A stretch of DNA of 64,000 nt from Atriophallophorus winterbourni (GCA_013407085.1 JACCGJ010025883.1:90872-154871), one strand, 5' to 3'; shown: positions 13,048-27,700, counted from the first letter of the stretch. Notes: generated by a model from the letters alone, not told the origin. Translations and numbers: made by a program.

Positions 13048-13375
13048 AGACGCTCTTGTCATTGACCCCGCGATTTGGGAATAACTTGCTCTTGACCGCT
13101 CACATTGGAGTCATTCTGTAGAACGTCAGCTGAAAGCTGGGAAGACGAGATTCAGCTATTGGCTGCTGAACGCAGATCACGCCGTCGGCGTGCAACTGAC
13201 GCCGATCGCCCGAGCACTGCCTATCGCTGCGAGCGCTGCGGGGGAGATTGTTCCTTCCGAATAGAACCGTCTGGTCATTCGAAAAATTGTGAAACATGAA
13301 AAATCATACAATCGTGATGTTAATCCATGTTCAACATCGACCAAAGGAGGCCAACAACCCCAACAAACTTAGTTC
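13048..13375 (+). pseudogene. LINE family B C-terminus with zinc finger and 3' end
   Basis: Reads IDPAIWE-stop-LALDRSHW, then AAERRSRRRRA and the knuckle YRCERCGGDCSFRI ending GHS. The sequence after it (CATGTTCAACATCGACC) matches the 3' end of other family B copies. It starts within about 15 bases of the H2B ATG, on the opposite strand. Confidence 0.7.
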
Positions 13376-13435
13376 TACATGTACTATAAAACATCCTAAT
13401 GAATCAAGAATGAAAACAGTTGACAAGCTTATAAG

Positions 13436-14000
13436 CTCCATTATATGAAGGGACTAGAAGTAAAATATCTTTCTGGAGACATGGCGTCCAGGCTTGGGCA
13501 GCATAGTCATAGTTATCATTAGAGCAAAATAACCTGGGAAAACTGCTACTGTTAAATAGGGTTCTTATAAAGCACCATTACGTTAAACTTGTAAACGGCA
13601 ATTTAGTTTCAAACGCAATGCGGTATACTATCCTCGATGTGAACGATTTGCCTCCGTATTTTTATATCGTCATTGAGCCAAACCATCTTGCTGCCGTTTG
13701 GTTTTGGTAAATCGGGCATGTAGATCAGGAACAACAATGCTACAAACACCGATTCGTGCCTAACACTGCCGGTGGCATTAACTTGCTTAAACAATAAAAC
13801 ATTCATAGGGACTCTGATATATCGGCTGCAAATGTTGTTTTGTATCCATTCATACAGTTTACAAACAATACCCTGTTTCTGTAGCTTGGTCAAGAGCAAA
13901 TTACCTTCGCTATTGTGGCAACATGTACGAATACTGTCAGTTGAATCTGTAACACTTGCCCATTCTTTCAAACTTGTCAGCAACTTAGGCGAGAACAATT
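13436..14000 (-). pseudogene. LINE family C reverse-transcriptase fragment
   Basis: Minus strand reads LLLTKLQKQGIVCKLYEWIQ, then FVALLFLIYMPDLPKPNGSK and NDDIKIRRQ. These are RT blocks: the [21 protein letters not shown] block and the FADD motif, here mutated to LNDD. A downstream piece (13560-13436) matches 15740-15620. Confidence 0.75.
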
Positions 14001-15129
14001 TTTATGAAATCGATTCCGCTAGACCGAAAGTTATTTCTTTTTTTTCGCCGTAAATCCTGAATGCCCAATCGGCTTCATTACCACCGAATGGCACGAATGG
14101 CTCCTATTTTCTTCAACATTTGTCTCAGCGGGGCCTAAATGTCGAACCGCGGACCTGTATACAGAAGGCGGCTTAAACTGGATAATTTTCGACAGCTAGA
14201 ATTTCGTAACATGATGTATCAGCTACGAGCATGGCAACCAGTTTCTAATGAACTCACTAATTCGCCTAGGAAAACAATCATTGATCAATTCCAAATTAGT
14301 TATTCTGTATTGTTTTTAAATTCTCAACTGTTAGCTTGTCTTTGTTTTCATTTAATTATGGGCATAACCTTGAGACGCACAATCACTCACAAACGCTCCG
14401 ACGTCAACACCATGTTCGAATTTCGAACGAATTGACCACGCGACCGAACAAACGTGACGCAACCGCGTTGATTTCGCGTGTGGAGTGTGCCGCTTTGCGC
14501 AATGTCAATGATAATTAATTGCACAAATTTTCCGAACGTCGACTAACGATGTTGAGTTTTCACACACACGGGGCAAAATGCCGATTTCAATGTAAATTCA
14601 ATTCGGTCCAATGTCATCTAATCGAGATGTTGCGCTTGGAAAGTGTCCAGCATCACTGGGAAAGCTAAAATCATTTGAGTGAAGCGTAACAAAACCTATG
14701 TTTCTGATTGAAATGAACGAGCAAAAATTCGAGGGTGTTATTATTTCCCAAAACCGAATACCCCACGCTAATTTTTGTTGAATTAAAATGTCATTGATGT
14801 CTCTCAATACCAAGGAAATTTAGTTTGATGATCGGTAAATCACCGAGGACTGTTAATTCAAACGAGGCGGATGAACGGATCATCCATTCAGGATGGAACG
14901 GTGAAGCATAAACAACCGTGATTTATTGAATCGAGGCCAGAATATCCGGGATATCCACCATAACAATGATATCCGAAAACTAGTACACCCTTTCAACAAA
15001 ATGCAAAGCCGAGAATCATTAATAAAGTCCATTTCCACGTCTAATATCGCTGTATGTGTGCAAAAATGTGGATCGATCTTTGCAATAAAGCTTTGACCGT
15101 TCACATGGCTCTCAATACACCGTGATGAT

Positions 15130-15700
15130 TTAGAATTCGAAAGAAGGTGACCGTTCTTGTTCGAGAAGGAGAACAGTAACATCGCTGCAAACAGTTATGA
15201 CAGCTCGGAGAACACTGTAAACTTGTTCTAAAATAGGATATAAATGGTGCAGCGATATATATATATAGCTTAGGATAAAATCAGGGTAAGCTCTTATATA
15301 GTTGTCAAGTTTTGATTTGAATATAGCTAAACTGATTGAGTTTACCAAATCGCCAGCTAGGGAATTCAAAACAAAACACAAACGCACCGATTAAAAAATA
15401 CCCGTGGCAATTCCGCTTGGAGAGCGGTATTTCCAGCATGCAGCCATGACCTTGGAAGTTCGAAGTTGGAAAATGTTATCCAAGGGGCAAGAAATACTAG
15501 TAAGAAAGTTGTATGCAAGGGTAAGATCGTCTCGCATTCACCTTTGTGAAAACGACCTCATGTCCAGTCGTCTGAATAGCTGGACACATGGTATATTTTT
15601 TAATCCATGGACAAGCGTGGAAGCTCTATTATATAAGCGGTCTAGAAGTAAAATATCTTGCTGGAGCTATGGTCTCCAGGCTTTGGCAGGATAATCTAAA
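15130..15700 (-). pseudogene. LINE family C RT C-terminal tail
   Basis: Minus strand reads DILLLDRLYNRASTLVHGLK, then MRDDLTLAYNFL and RLCFVLNSLAGDLVN, ending with FKSKLDNYIRAYPDF. This is the thumb and tail of a CR1-like RT, with stops and frameshifts. Confidence 0.7.
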
Positions 15701-15744
15701 ACCGGGTGTATATAAGTGTTTATCACGAGAGGAAAACAACCCGG

Positions 15745-18200
15745 GGAAAATGCCCAAATATTCGCCGTAACATGCTTACCAGCAGAAGGCGCGTTTGTAT
15801 GTTTAAATTTATGGATGTATTGAAAATGATCTAGGAATTATTTATCATTTTCGGAACTATGAGTGACAGATGGGCATTAAAAACGGACTGTCAATATTTA
15901 ACGATCTTCATCAAATATCAAACATTCAGAGTAACTGACCCGACTATAACCATCTTGTAATTGTGGAAAACTAGTCAGAAATACTTTCAAATTGGGGCAC
16001 AATGCCAATAAAACCAGATTGCGCTTCAGATCCAAAATAACGGAGTCGATATGCTAAAATCAATAACGGCACACTTCATCGTCGTCGCTGGTATCGATTT
16101 GGAAAAGGTAACAGCGTGGATTGAGGGAACAATTTTAAAACCATATCTTCTAACAAACCCTCACAATAACAATAGGATGCGAGGTTATTGCCGAATTAGT
16201 CTTGGTTTATGGCTCACCTACTTTTCACGACACCATAGCTTCAGCAAACGTTTGTATCGTGCTATTAGGGTGGATTTTTTCACACAGGGTTTAGTTGAAT
16301 GAATCTCAGACGAGTATGTTCAGTTATCAATGCATCGAAAAGACTATCCTGTAATCAAAAGAAATTAGACTGTTAAAAGAAAACAGGACGGCTAAAATCT
16401 CCTGACTTGAAGATATATCGATCTGAAATTCTGAATCTTCTGTCATGTTAATCCAACCTGACTTTTCAGCCATAAAAAGTTGACATGATTTTTGCAAAAT
16501 AAAAACAATGCATACCACCAATGCCTAACAAAGGGATTATTTACATTTGGATAAAAAGGACTAAATAGAAATTTTAACTGATACATATTTATCAGCTTTT
16601 CCATCAAACAAAAAAACAGAAAAAAACTTTTTCAAAATTTGATACAATACATGATGGAACAACATTTTCAGTCCTACATTTTTATTTGTAATTGTCACAA
16701 AGCTACCTGTCAACAACGAAAAATGATCCATTGTAAATGCATTCGTTAGTTACAGCCTCATTTCGGAACATTGAGAAATTCCTTGGTGTACAATTGAGCA
16801 CGGGCGACGCGACCTTCGTGTGGAAACAATACACGAATTCAATGAACAGAAACTGGTTCAAAGACAGTGTGGCGCTGTGACCTTGTTCAAGGACTCTAGC
16901 CGCTACTATGGTGATCAGATAAGAATGGAGTGTCTGTTGGATTGCAGACTTAATTCATAGTATCCCGCATTACGCGTCTAGTGGCTTACAAGCATAGTAC
17001 TACGTATAGATGAAAGAGAATCACGTACCATTCACTTGGATTAAATGTTATCTACTGGATGGGAATCCACATACGGTACACGATAGTTAGTCCGACGCCC
17101 GTAACGTTACTAATCATAAATATCACAAGGTGTATTATAGCCAAATTTCTCAACAAATATACTCGACCGAGAAAATGTAAAGCTAAAAGGCAGCAGTAGA
17201 CAATCTCTTTCAATTTGTGATTTGTCCACTATCTGCGTCTGATAGACGGCAAATTTTATCCTGGGGGATAAACATTTCATATCCCGTGCTAGGTACCCGT
17301 AAGGCAGACGTCCTTTCAAATATTCAAATCGTGCACTCACTCAGAAAGCTCAAGACAAAGGGCAAAGCGGAACAAAGTTAAAGAGCGTGAGAAGCGGACG
17401 TTAAACTGTCACAAACTGGGAGGTTAATACATTCTACTTCCCGTCAGAAGAAACACCGAAACTTGAACCCAAATTCTATTAATCATTTTTGTGTTATACA
17501 ATCATTTATTTCTTGTAAGTGAGGCATAAATGCGAAACAATTTCAATGCAACCCTACGAATCTTTTGTTGAGTTTTGGTATAACGAATTAGGAAAGGTAA
17601 CATAGGGTAACATATAGTTGACAGATCCTAAACCTGTCTTCTTTAAACAAGCATTAACTTAACACTATTTGTTTAAGATTTTGGAGAATTGGAATATTAT
17701 TAAACAGGTAACGATACTCCACTTATGTCCAATTGACACAGCGAATAGTTAACGCTCGTTTTGATAGTGCTAGAGAAGTTTAAATGTTTTGCCACGGTAC
17801 GGCAAATCGGAAAGCAAACCATAATGATGAATAACTATCGGTTAGTTCATTGTTTTAAATATTGAATGTTTGAAAATTTTGGCCAAATAGGATTCTCCAA
17901 ATTCAACGTTTTTCGACAATCAGAACACCAGCCTACGTGATTTACTGATGAATGGATGCCCCATGCTACTTAAACTTTGTTTTGCCCGTTGCTACAATGG
18001 CTTTAATTTACTCGCATGGGCAGTCTTAGTGGGGCGTGGTCGATAGCTATAACCATCGTCGCCCGTCCCCTGGGCATGGCTGCACCACACGCAAAGCGAA
18101 CAGCTGATCGTAAGGTCATCTAAAGCCCACAATACTACGAGTGTGTTCGTCAGTCGATCGTGTGAATCAGGTACTGGCCTTGATGCGGCTACATAGACGT
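15745..18200. other. Upstream of NLK, nothing recognised
   Basis: No coding signal. From about 18000 the sequence becomes GC-richer, as expected near a promoter. Confidence 0.5.
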
Positions 18201-18335
18201 ACTTGCGACAGACACACGAGCAACTAGACACGCGCAAGCTATGTCAGTCGAGCGTGGCGATACGCCGCACATTTTCAGTGACCGCGCTTCGCTTGTCTGA
18301 GCTGACGCGCCCGGCAGATTCAGTGGCACGCATTG

Positions 18336-18343
18336 TATATAAA
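18336..18343 (+). promoter_or_regulatory. TATA-like box upstream of the NLK start
   Basis: TATATAAA lies 134 and 191 bases before the in-frame ATGs at 18470 and 18527. It would place transcription start near 18363-18370, which excludes the more upstream ATG at 18203. Motif only. Confidence 0.45.
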
Positions 18344-18526
18344 TCCACCTCAGTTATCACTCATCCGACTCCATCTTATTTGAAGCAGCCGAACAAACAA
18401 ACTCTTCGTATCCGCTCGAATAGTCCACGTTATTTTCGCTTATGTTTTCGCCAGTCAAACGAGCGGTATATGCAATTTCTGATACCAAATATTTTGGCAC
18501 TGGAATCTGCTAACCGTCATTGCACC

Positions 18527-18795
18527 ATGTCAACCACCATTGTTGGTCATCGTCCGACAGCACATCGACCTTTCCGAAGTTTAGTCCAAGTGGGCAGCTA
18601 TGCTTCACCTCGAACAGCGACGCCCGTCGAACCCGCTACGATGCGTGATGAAGCCCTCTTGGCCATTTCAGTCGATTCAGGGATCACAGGAGTGAGCTGT
18701 ACCAAACCATTTTTCCTTCCCCCACGAAACTCGCTTGAAGTAAATCATGGACCTGTGGAAAAAAGTCTCGGATATGGAGCGTTCGGCGTTGTCTG
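18527..18795 (+). CDS. NLK: NLK exon 1 (N-terminus and glycine-rich loop)
   Basis: Encodes about 75 variable residues and then the kinase start [12 protein letters not shown]. The donor is TG|GTAAGA, splitting the Trp codon that exon 2 completes with its first G. The frame is open upstream to 18203 with further in-frame ATGs at 18203 and 18470. A TATA-like box at 18336 favours a start downstream of it. Confidence 0.85.
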
Positions 18796-21700
18796 GTAAG
18801 ATTTGTATGAAATAAAATTCATTGATAGAGTTTGGCAAAGATTAATAGTTTTGCATTTTCCATGTAACAAGTATCTGAATTTCAAAATTGGCTATCAAGT
18901 CTTTGCTCGATTTCATTTTGTTAGCTCTAAACACCATTCCAGTGGCCCAAACCAACTAACCATCCACGATCAACTCACTGTAGATGTTTCACTAGTGTTC
19001 ATTGAGGTTATAGCAACGTTTCCGATTACTGCTGATGTATCGTGGCTAGGAACAACTGTGATATGGAAAGGTGTTTGAAATTCGTTCAGTTTGGCGTACT
19101 AATTTCGTGACGTAACAAAACAGTTACGCTTGTTAGTTCATCTTGATTTAATAAGACACCGAATGAAATTGGGGTTAATTTAATCTCAGTGCCGGATGCC
19201 TTTGGTTCGGGATTAATGGTGGAGCTTTTAATAATAATAATAATACTATGTTAATGATAATATGGATACTAGGTCATTCGGATAAATCTTCTTTTAAGGA
19301 TATTTTAGCTTACTGAAGATTTTTAAAACCAGTAGAGCAAATAAAAGACAAAGGTGTTGTTTAATAATTATCAGCATTGCGGTCCTACTGTTTTCAGCAT
19401 TCTAGCTCTTTTCTAATGTTTTGAGTGAACAATAGGCGAGTTCACATCTGCCAAACTTGACCAAGTCTCTATCATCGTCGACCTTTCGCTTTTCGAAGCT
19501 TGACCCCCCAAGTAGTCACAGCAGTTTCTAAAATCCATCTTCTTGACATTTTTTCAAAATCTAATGGACTGATTTTTATTCTATTCGTACACAAGCCCGT
19601 GCCGATATACAATAAATACACAACCATCTTGCACACATGCATCAGCTGATTGCCATGATGTTTTGTCAACCACTTTTGAACCCTAATCGGGCATCTCTCA
19701 ATGTAACCACATAATCCCACGTCTGGTTGTAGGATGCTCAAAATGAGTATGCTGCTATCAGCTAACTCACGCAACATTTCATTGGTGTTATTTTTCGCGG
19801 ATTTTTTTTTCATGAAAGTGTGTTCACAAGCAACTATCGTATGACAAGCCGCGTGCTTATACAATCCTACTTAAAATAATATTCACAATCTCGGAATGGG
19901 AAGCGTCATTATCGCCAACAGCATAGGTCAATCGAAGCTTCCTTGCTATCGAGCCAAAACGACACTTGCTGGCCTAGCGTTCCATCAAACACAAGTATCC
20001 TTTCATTATGAGAGCATTCAACGTTTTCATACCCCAACTAATTCGATAGAAAAACCAGAAAACCATCATTGATTCGCGATACAAACTTCAACATTTTACT
20101 TGATTTAACTGTATTTAGATCTGCCAAAGATATCACCAATGTTTTACGTATGATGAGAAAGTCTACATAGTAAGAAACGTTCAAAACACACTAAGAACGT
20201 TGAGTGTTCAAACATATCGTGCCACATACGTGCACCGGGGTAGGTATCGCGTCTTGTTCCGTATTCCGATTCAGTTTACACATTTCATTCACGTAGATTA
20301 TTCCAAAGTAAACATAATTATTTTTCAACTCCACCGTGCGGTACGGTTACTAGGTAACGTGGGTGTGCATATATTAGTGGGTACTTTGTTCCTCTTGATT
20401 TGTAACGCCTAAATCAATCATGGCAAGGAACGCCTTGGAGCAGTGTACGGCACAAATTGCAGTTGTTTGCAAACTCAGTAACACCAAGGTACGTATTGTC
20501 TAGTAACTCGACATCGCTGTTCTATCACAGTGATACCCTTTGGATCGCTGGTGGGGTCTTCAAGGTGACGTAGTTTTATCTACTCGTCTTAAAACATAGA
20601 GCACACTGGCTAGAAATTTCGTTCTACGACATAGTGCGGTTTACTCCTCGCTTTATATTGAACCACACTATTTTTCGTTTTATCCACGAGTTACATTGAT
20701 ATATGGCCAGGATATTTATACGCTCACAGCTGCTGTCAGGTTTTTGACATGGAGTGCAAAAAGCCGTGGGTACCGTTCCGATTATAGCACAGTATACTGT
20801 GTGCACATGTCGGTGATGATAATCAGTCTGAAATCATATTGACCACCTACGGTATCTTTTGTCACGTTATTGGTTAATCATGCTTAAACCGATCCGGTAA
20901 GCTTGGTTAACAATGGTAATTTTCTTCTAAAAGCAGTTAGCCTGCGTATGATTTGACGGACTGCACACCATTTTCTGATTTCGGACTCGTGATTCCATGC
21001 CTACCCTGAATTAGAAATGACATACTATACTGAATTCATTCCACCCGTTAGGCACATTTGTTCTTATTGTTCTTCCATCATTTATCATTGATAGGTTAGT
21101 TAATGAATTCTGGTCTGTTTCGTTTCTTGGCATGTTACTAGTACCCCCAGTGCGCGCATATCTCATTGCGTTACCAGCCTGGCTGCTGATGATGTCAGGC
21201 AATATTCCTAGCCCGTTTGCTTTTTAGTGTGCCTCAAGTTTGTAGGAACGGAGATACAGCTTGCTATTGTTTAACGTTCTACTCTTATTATATCCTCCTC
21301 GTGAACCAACCCTTGTCCGCTTACTCAAAATCATACACAAAATTTGATCTATTTCCTGCCTCATGTAACATGATTATAGATGAAACGTCGCTAGTTGAGT
21401 AGATCATTTCATCTGTAAATCGTTATGTTTAGAATCCTAGCTTGCAAAACGATTAACGGAATCCCACTTTCCGGTACATCTATACCTATTTAAACTCGGC
21501 ATATACACGGCCTACAGATTGTTATATTTTTATACGTTCTCTTGGGCGTTTGCCTATCTGCTTTTCAGGCTTCATGTTGCTTGACAATTTGTCTAGCTCC
21601 AGACCCGTGTTCCGTGATAATAATGATGGTGATGATCTTGGGCTTAACGGTACTCCAACCTTGTCGTATTTTCGCGTCTGTCATTAACTGTTTATGTGTG

Positions 21701-24700
21701 TACTGTGTAGATACCGAGAAGAAATTCCTTCATTCAGAAGTTGTATCTCGAGCACTGTAATGAGAATTTATAGACACTTCCCTGTTGCAATGATCACGCC
21801 CAACCAGTCCCAAGAAGTTGACGCTTTCTACGATATATTTTAGACATGTTAACATTGGACGCCATTCGATTATTAATGGGTAATCAGCGTTCAGTTCGGT
21901 GTACGTGCTGCGAAAATTAACAAAATGAAAACATTCAACTAAACTATCAATCCACTTGCGTCTTACTCTCGAGCATTCGAATTTGCGTAATAAATGACTA
22001 TATTTCATCCAAACATGTTCACGCAACAAAATCCAATGTTTTTTGTCCATTCGAGAAACTGTGCTTGTTGCGAACAGCAGATAAACAAAAATAAACCAGC
22101 GATATTTGTTTTCCTTCCGTTCCTATCAAGGTCGGTTATTGACCCGAGAGACGGCCAACGTGTCGCGCTGAAACGCATTCCTCGTGTGTTTCACAATCCG
22201 ATCACTGCGAAACGTGTCCATCGCGAATTGAGAATGTTGTCTTGTCTGAAACACGATAACGTGAGTCCTTCCGAATGTGATCAAATGGGGTTCGCTCCAT
22301 CACAGTCGAAACGATTAACAGTTTGCTTACCATTCGTTCCTTTTCTTATCTAATCTATGGTGAGCTGTACATAATCACAAAACAGTATTGACGAAATTTT
22401 ATTATACTGCAGTAATCGCAACCTGCAGGCGCCTGGCAGTGAACGCCAAATGATGGGGATGTGTGCAAAACAAAAATATCACAATTTTACAAATAGAATG
22501 TTGAATAAAATTTCGTATAAAACTGTGTTTAGCCATTAGCCCTTAACTGCCTGAATTATTTTACAAGCGTCACCTCACTTCCGAAGTGTGTTGACAACTG
22601 GCGCGCCGCATGGCTCAGCCGTCTCAAACGCGTATCAAACGAGGGCAGAACGTGTGCCGAATCCGATACTCCCGGCATACGGAAGTGATCTGTCTAATTT
22701 ATCCTATCATAAACCTTTAAATTTTGTGTACCGAATTTGACCCATTCGACCGTTAAGGGTTAGAATGTAACGACCTCCTCGGTATGATCAATGATTAAAA
22801 GAGCTCATATAACCGACCCACCATTTCTATTCTTTTGTTGCATCAACCCGTATCTTTTGCGCTTGTGTATTATTCAGGTTTATATTCGATTGTTTTTTTG
22901 TTCTCATAAATTAAGGCCTCTTTGCGTGTTGAGTTGTTCATAGACGCGCCTCTTCAATTCGAGTTTGATTTGCGATCGTGAAACCCGCAAATGTTTTCGA
23001 TTCAACAAAGCGATCGCGTCCGAACCAGCGACTTATCGATATAATTTATTTTGCGTTTTGTTTAGGTGTTACCACATTTGTTAGCTTCCATATCGATATT
23101 GATTGATGCGTGCAAACAGCATGAATCCGGTTGTGTCTGGTTTGCGTTAGAAATGCACGCAACTTAGGTCTTTCGTTCAAGCTCATGGGTTTAGGAACTT
23201 ATGAATCACGGATTTGTGGTTAAAAATTTAATACTTTACAACACCATTGGATTACGGTGTAAATGAAAATGTACAAAATAATCGTAAATAACGAGTAGAG
23301 TATATCAAATGTGTGGCTCACGAATGATGTTCTTTTGCATATATAAGTCCAATTTCACTTTAAATACCACCAGGCAACTACATGTTGAGGTAGGGAGTTC
23401 CAAATAAATAGAGCACGTATCGACAATCAATACGAGAATTTGGGACGTAAAGGGATACATTATGTCCACGTGTCACTTTCTAGTCACACACTTTAACCAA
23501 GTGTCTTAGTGGATGTCCTTTGGTAGACACAATTCTGTAGGTCGGAATAATATCGCGTCGTATCCTCCTCTGGGTAAAGTCACATAGACCAGACGTCACA
23601 TTCTTTCGGTGTACGGAACATTGCAAAACGCATCACTAACTTTGTTGCTCTGTGATAGATTTTTTCAGAGATATGAACATCTTTTCAACCCGTATGCATG
23701 CGTGTGGGCACATTTGATTCCACAGGCTGTCTGTGACAACCTTATCCAACAATAGCATACGAGTTCAAGCTTTGATCGATTTCTGTTTTATAATCTCGGA
23801 CTCGATTCGACTGTATTGTGTGATGCTCTGTTGCCCGGGTTTAATCCCCATTGAGACCACGCCTCTCTTTGATAGCAGACTCACGCTTAATTTTGTTCTA
23901 AAGCTTCAGTAAATTGAAACATCTCTGTCCCGTTAATCAATTACCATCATATGATGTCGTTTTTCGTGAACAAAACAAAAATATTGCGAAGAATATTCTT
24001 TCCAACCTTCAAATCACGCACTACAATACATATACGCGAACAAAATCTAAAATGAATCTGATTTCTTTCACGTATACATTGTACGTTCGCTCTAATTAGG
24101 TGCTTTGTTCCAAATTAGGAAATTCAGTTGAATTTGTAATCAAATTTGTGGTAGCTGGTTTTTCGCGTGTTCAGTTGTTCGATACCATACATGATATTTT
24201 GGAAAAGACAGTTTTCTATCATGCACATCTCGAACCATCTCAAGTCAAAAAATTTAAATGCATTTTTTTTGTATTTATTCATCAATTTCTTTCATATATT
24301 TTCACCAATATCTTTACATCACAGTTTGTTTCATAACATGAACGCTGTCAATTGCATTAACCACAATTATACTCATAACGACAATGCACTAATGGGGTCT
24401 ATTAATCCATTTTCAGATTGTTAACCTACTCGATGTGATTAAATGTGACAGTTACTCAAATTTCGATGAAGTGTATCCTTTGTCCGTTGTTTTTTCCATT
24501 TGGACTCGCTAAAAGACCCTACCATTGTGATAATAACAAAGTGATAATCGACCTTGGCCTCCCGCTACGCCGGGGCTGACTCATTTTGTCCGTGGTGTTG
24601 TTTGTCACATTTGGTTCAACCGTGCGAATGCTAAAAGAGCCCATCACCATTGTGATAATAACAAAGTGATAATCGACCTTGGCCTCCCGCTACGCCGGGG

Positions 24701-27700
24701 CTGACTCATTTGCTGTCCGATTGAAGGTGGTGGCGGTTGTGATGTGTCACGAATCAACGCGATAGCCCACATGAAAATTTTCTCTCTCTCTCTTTGTTCA
24801 ACCGTGCGAATGCTTTCTCACCGTGTGCCACTCACCAGGCCAAGCTTGTTTTCCATCACCGGAAGATGTTGTTGTGAATGATGCTTGTCACGTCAGACGC
24901 ACGATAAACAACATGTGAAAACAACGTTTCGTACATCTTTTTCAACAGTTCCCAAATAGTCCACGTGGCTGAGGCTTTGGATGTCTGCGTTCATTCATGT
25001 CCTCGAATATCTCGGTGATGTTCGATACACTTGCTATATTTGGGTCACAGATGTGTTTGTGTGAGCCAAGCATCATTGCATCGGTACTTATAATAATAAT
25101 ATTAATTATTATTATTAGAAAACCTTAAATCCCGAAATAGGGCGCGAACTCAAGCATGGAGATGTTTATCTATCTCGTTCTGAGAGCATCATGAATCACA
25201 GTTCGTTAAAAAAATCGAAACCGAATTTCTACTTCATCGTGATGATTACATCCCCTGCGCTTACAATTCACTGCCAGTTTCCGGCTGTTTGCCGTCATCA
25301 GGCGAAGCCAGCAAGATAAAGTTCTTTGAGTCTTGAAACAGTGGTAACCTGGTATACTTGAATGCCGTTGTTATTCGGGGGTCTTTTTACAAACAACGAA
25401 CACGAAACACAAAGTGATTTCGGGCCAAGCAATGTTAATTACTGTTCATTATTAGATGTTCACCGAGATTACGTAGTAAGTCGATGGCCTTTAGTCTCCA
25501 AACTTGATTACATCATCAACTTGCGGTACTTTGTCCAATTCGATCATGGCTAACGCATACGGTTCAAATCCAGTCTATTTTGTCCTGCGTTGCTTCTAAA
25601 TTTATTTTAGCACCTGTTATGTCCTTAACGGCACCCTCGTCAGTTATTTCCTCTTCGAGCTTATGCAAACGGATTTGCACAAAATCATCGTCTCCCCACA
25701 ACCACTTTCGATGGATCATGTGAAAATTTTCGTCTATCAAATCCTACGCGGTAAGTGTTCACCACGGATTACACAATGCCCACACTCTGATCGATTCACT
25801 TCCAATGCACCCCCATTTTGCCTTGTTGTACATTCGAGTATGTCCTTACACGCCCAAATGCACACCAGACAAAGAGTGTGTGTGATTTAGCGTGACTGTT
25901 CAAGTGGAGTTTAAGGTCAACAGTATGCGGAATTGTCCCGTCTGTATAAAAAATAATGTAGTCCCAATGCAACTGCTTTTTGACCTCTGTGTCGGCCAAG
26001 AATGATTGTCTGTCTATAGGTTTGTTAATAATCTACTTGGCTAGCACCAAGAAGCAGCTGACTGTCCTCAAGTTGTTCATGCGCTGAATCCGCCCATGAG
26101 TTTAATTGGGATTTGTGAATGCCGGGCCAAAATTAGTTGACAATCATTTGTCGCTGTCCGACGTGGGCATGGATTTAGCCGTCGTAAGTAGATGATCACA
26201 TTTTCATTCGATTCTGCGCGAAATTCAGTTTCATTCAATCACAAATTAACACTGACACCACAACATTTGTATTGCCACCAAAGTATTGCTGAAAATTCGT
26301 GTACACGAATTAAGTCATTCTCTTCTTCTCTTCTCTTCTTCTTCAAAGTACCACGAGGCCTGCGCAACATTGTACTGCCTTCACACACACACTTTGACCC
26401 GTTTAGTGTATATTAAAGGTAGCTTTTCGTGAACGAATTCGTCAGTCCAACTGTTTTTATACCCCTGTTCCACGCGCGATATCCCCGCTCCATCACAGTT
26501 AAAAGCGATTGTTCCCTTATTATTCGAGTTAACGAAAGTTCTGGTCTACAAAGCATGTCTAAGTCACTCCGACCGCGTCACCTACGCTGACCAAGCGATG
26601 GCTATGGAAAGTCGATCTTTTGGCAGACGGAACAAGAACGTTTGCAAAGGAAAGCTTTTGACACTGGCCCTATTATAAGGGAAGAGAACGAGCTTCAGAC
26701 CGTTCGCTTCGGGGCAGTGTAAAGTACCAAACGGTATCAAACTAAGGATTAGCGTCTGATGCTGTTAACTTCTGAACGGTGTTCACACCGACGTCCGACA
26801 AATGTCCATCTTCGAGCGGCACTTCTGACTGTTGTGGTAAACATTGTTAGTTCTTTGTCACACTGTAGTCACGCAAAGCGTTGTGGATTAAGAAATCACC
26901 ATGTGCCTAAAATGTACACCCATGTTCTAAATTGGTAACATAATCCACGGTTGTCAGTAGATTAACCTTACGATTTGTAAACTGAAAAAACAAAGCTCGC
27001 GGTATCAAAAATAATGTACAAAATCTCTGGTTCGCAATACCATGCTTTCACCAGCGGTACTACTTGAACAGCTTGTTAAGTGAAGCTTCTAGTAGAGAGA
27101 AATTTGGTAATGCCAGTTCAGATTTACATTTTCTGGTACAAGAATTAGTGCTTTGCTTAATGATCGAGGTTGGATACCTTGAATCAAAAGGTCTGTTTGC
27201 AGACATTCACTCTTGAGCTGTTTTGCTGTTGCGTCTTTGAGATCATTCACCGATACCGTCAAATTCGCTGTGCTAGTTCCCCTAGCAACACGGACGTATC
27301 GCATATCTCAGTACGGACGCAGCATACTTACCCTTCTAAATTGTTTGCTTAACAAGAATTCAGTCCGAGGCAAGAACCAAAGTGAAGATACCGAGGTGGC
27401 TTAGACAGTTCAAAGCATTTCGTCAATTTGCTAAATCTTGAGCAACCCGGTTTCTAGGCCTGGAGCTTCACGCGATCCAATTATCGCTAATCGTATCATC
27501 TTGGATTTTCAATTATGAAGCGAAAAGCTATCGCTCGTTAATGCACAAAATTTTGCTCACACTCTGCCAGCTCAACAAACTGAGTTAATACGGATTATTT
27601 ATCCTGCAGCGTAATTCAAACGATGTAGCTCGGTTCAAACCTTCGATCGTCTTTTGCAAACTTGAAAAGTGCACAAAAGTATTGTACTCAACACAATACC

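Noticed and set aside
18203..18526. Upstream extension of NLK exon 1 to the ATG at 18203
   Set aside because: A TATA-like box at 18336 would lie inside it and the encoded residues show no similarity to NLK N-termini; kept only as an alternative.
19472..19864. 130-codon minus-strand frame in NLK intron 1
   Set aside because: No recognisable domain, splice context or repeat relation; likely chance.
24943..25040. VAEALDV-like frame as an alternative NLK exon 3
   Set aside because: ALDV resembles the vertebrate ALDIL, but no AG precedes the GTG, and an in-frame TGA follows with no donor of the right phase.
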